Shown one piece after another: positions 6,018-6,144 of a DNA stretch of 6,144 nucleotides. This DNA is from Candidatus Aminicenantota bacterium. GTDB lineage: Bacteria; Acidobacteriota; Aminicenantia; Aminicenantales; Saccharicenantaceae. The stretch lies in the NCBI GenBank assembly GCA_026393955.1, contig JAPKZE010000295.1, forward strand, positions 1-6,144, in the 5' to 3' direction. A program made the position numbers and the translations under genes. Positions within the stretch are counted from its first letter, which is position 1. Every line of letters begins with the position of its first letter. Under the pieces are notes generated by a model. That model was not told the origin of the DNA and did no database searches. It saw only the letters and a program-made list of their open reading frames with translations.

Positions 6018-6144
6018 CTACGGGATTTTGACGGCGGCGGCTCTTTCTTCGGCCCGGCCGAGCAGGCCGTCGCAGGACGTCCGGTCCGGCGCCTCCAGGA
6101 CGATGATCAGGACCGGGCCTTTTCGCGCGGCCCCGGCCCAGTCG
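6018..6144 (-). CDS. C-terminal fragment of an unidentified protein
   Basis: A minus-strand frame enters from the window edge and runs 41 codons to TAG at 6020-6018. It reads DWAGAARKGPVLIIVLEAPD, then a region with TSCDGLLGR and a charged Ala-rich end finishing AVKIP. About 34 of 41 codons end in G or C, in line with real genes here. The KGPVLIIVLEAPD strand followed by a Cys is faintly like the beta strand and cysteine region of thioredoxin-fold proteins. However, the protein stops only about 17 residues after the Cys, so a complete thioredoxin fold is impossible in that reading. The rest of the gene lies outside the window, and no function is assigned. Confidence 0.5.
   Translation of the reverse strand, partial: DWAGAARKGPVLIIVLEAPDRTSCDGLLGRAEERAAAVKIP

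Overview
The window is GC-rich and strongly biased to G or C at third codon positions. It is clearly bacterial. The large cytosolic Ser/Thr kinase with a TolB/FlgO-like domain and TPR tail, next to an ABC-2 exporter, is the kind of gene common in Acidobacteriota and Aminicenantes-like lineages. That assignment is an inference from gene style; no marker gene is present.

Most of the window (5556 down to 1) is one compact minus-strand operon. Its order is a Ser/Thr protein kinase with TolB/FlgO-like and TPR regions (5556-3400), a DrrA/NodI-type ABC ATPase (3389-2472), an ABC-2 permease of NodJ/DrrB type (2475-1708), and a secreted YncE-type beta-propeller fused to an alkaline-phosphatase-superfamily domain (1698 to beyond position 1, truncated by the window). 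The junctions are 10 nt, a 4-nt ATGA overlap and 9 nt. At two junctions the Shine-Dalgarno sequence overlaps the preceding stop codon, so co-translation is likely. The simplest reading is a kinase that senses or scaffolds inside the cell, an exporter or membrane-remodelling ABC pair, and an exported phosphatase or surface protein made together. The substrates are unknown.

A 143-bp divergent intergenic region (5557-5699) carries candidate promoters for both directions and overlapping inverted repeats. It leads on the plus strand to a 69-aa protein (5700-5909) whose cysteine layout matches the desulforedoxin-type Fe/Zn(Cys)4 site.

The right end (5910-6144) is oriented toward that small gene. 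It holds the C-terminal 41 codons of an unidentified minus-strand protein, a perfect 6-bp hairpin just after its stop, and a possible 19-codon micro-ORF with a strong ribosome-binding site. No RNA genes, CRISPR arrays or mobile elements were seen. The very long plus-strand open frames across the operon are antisense shadows produced by GC-rich codon use.
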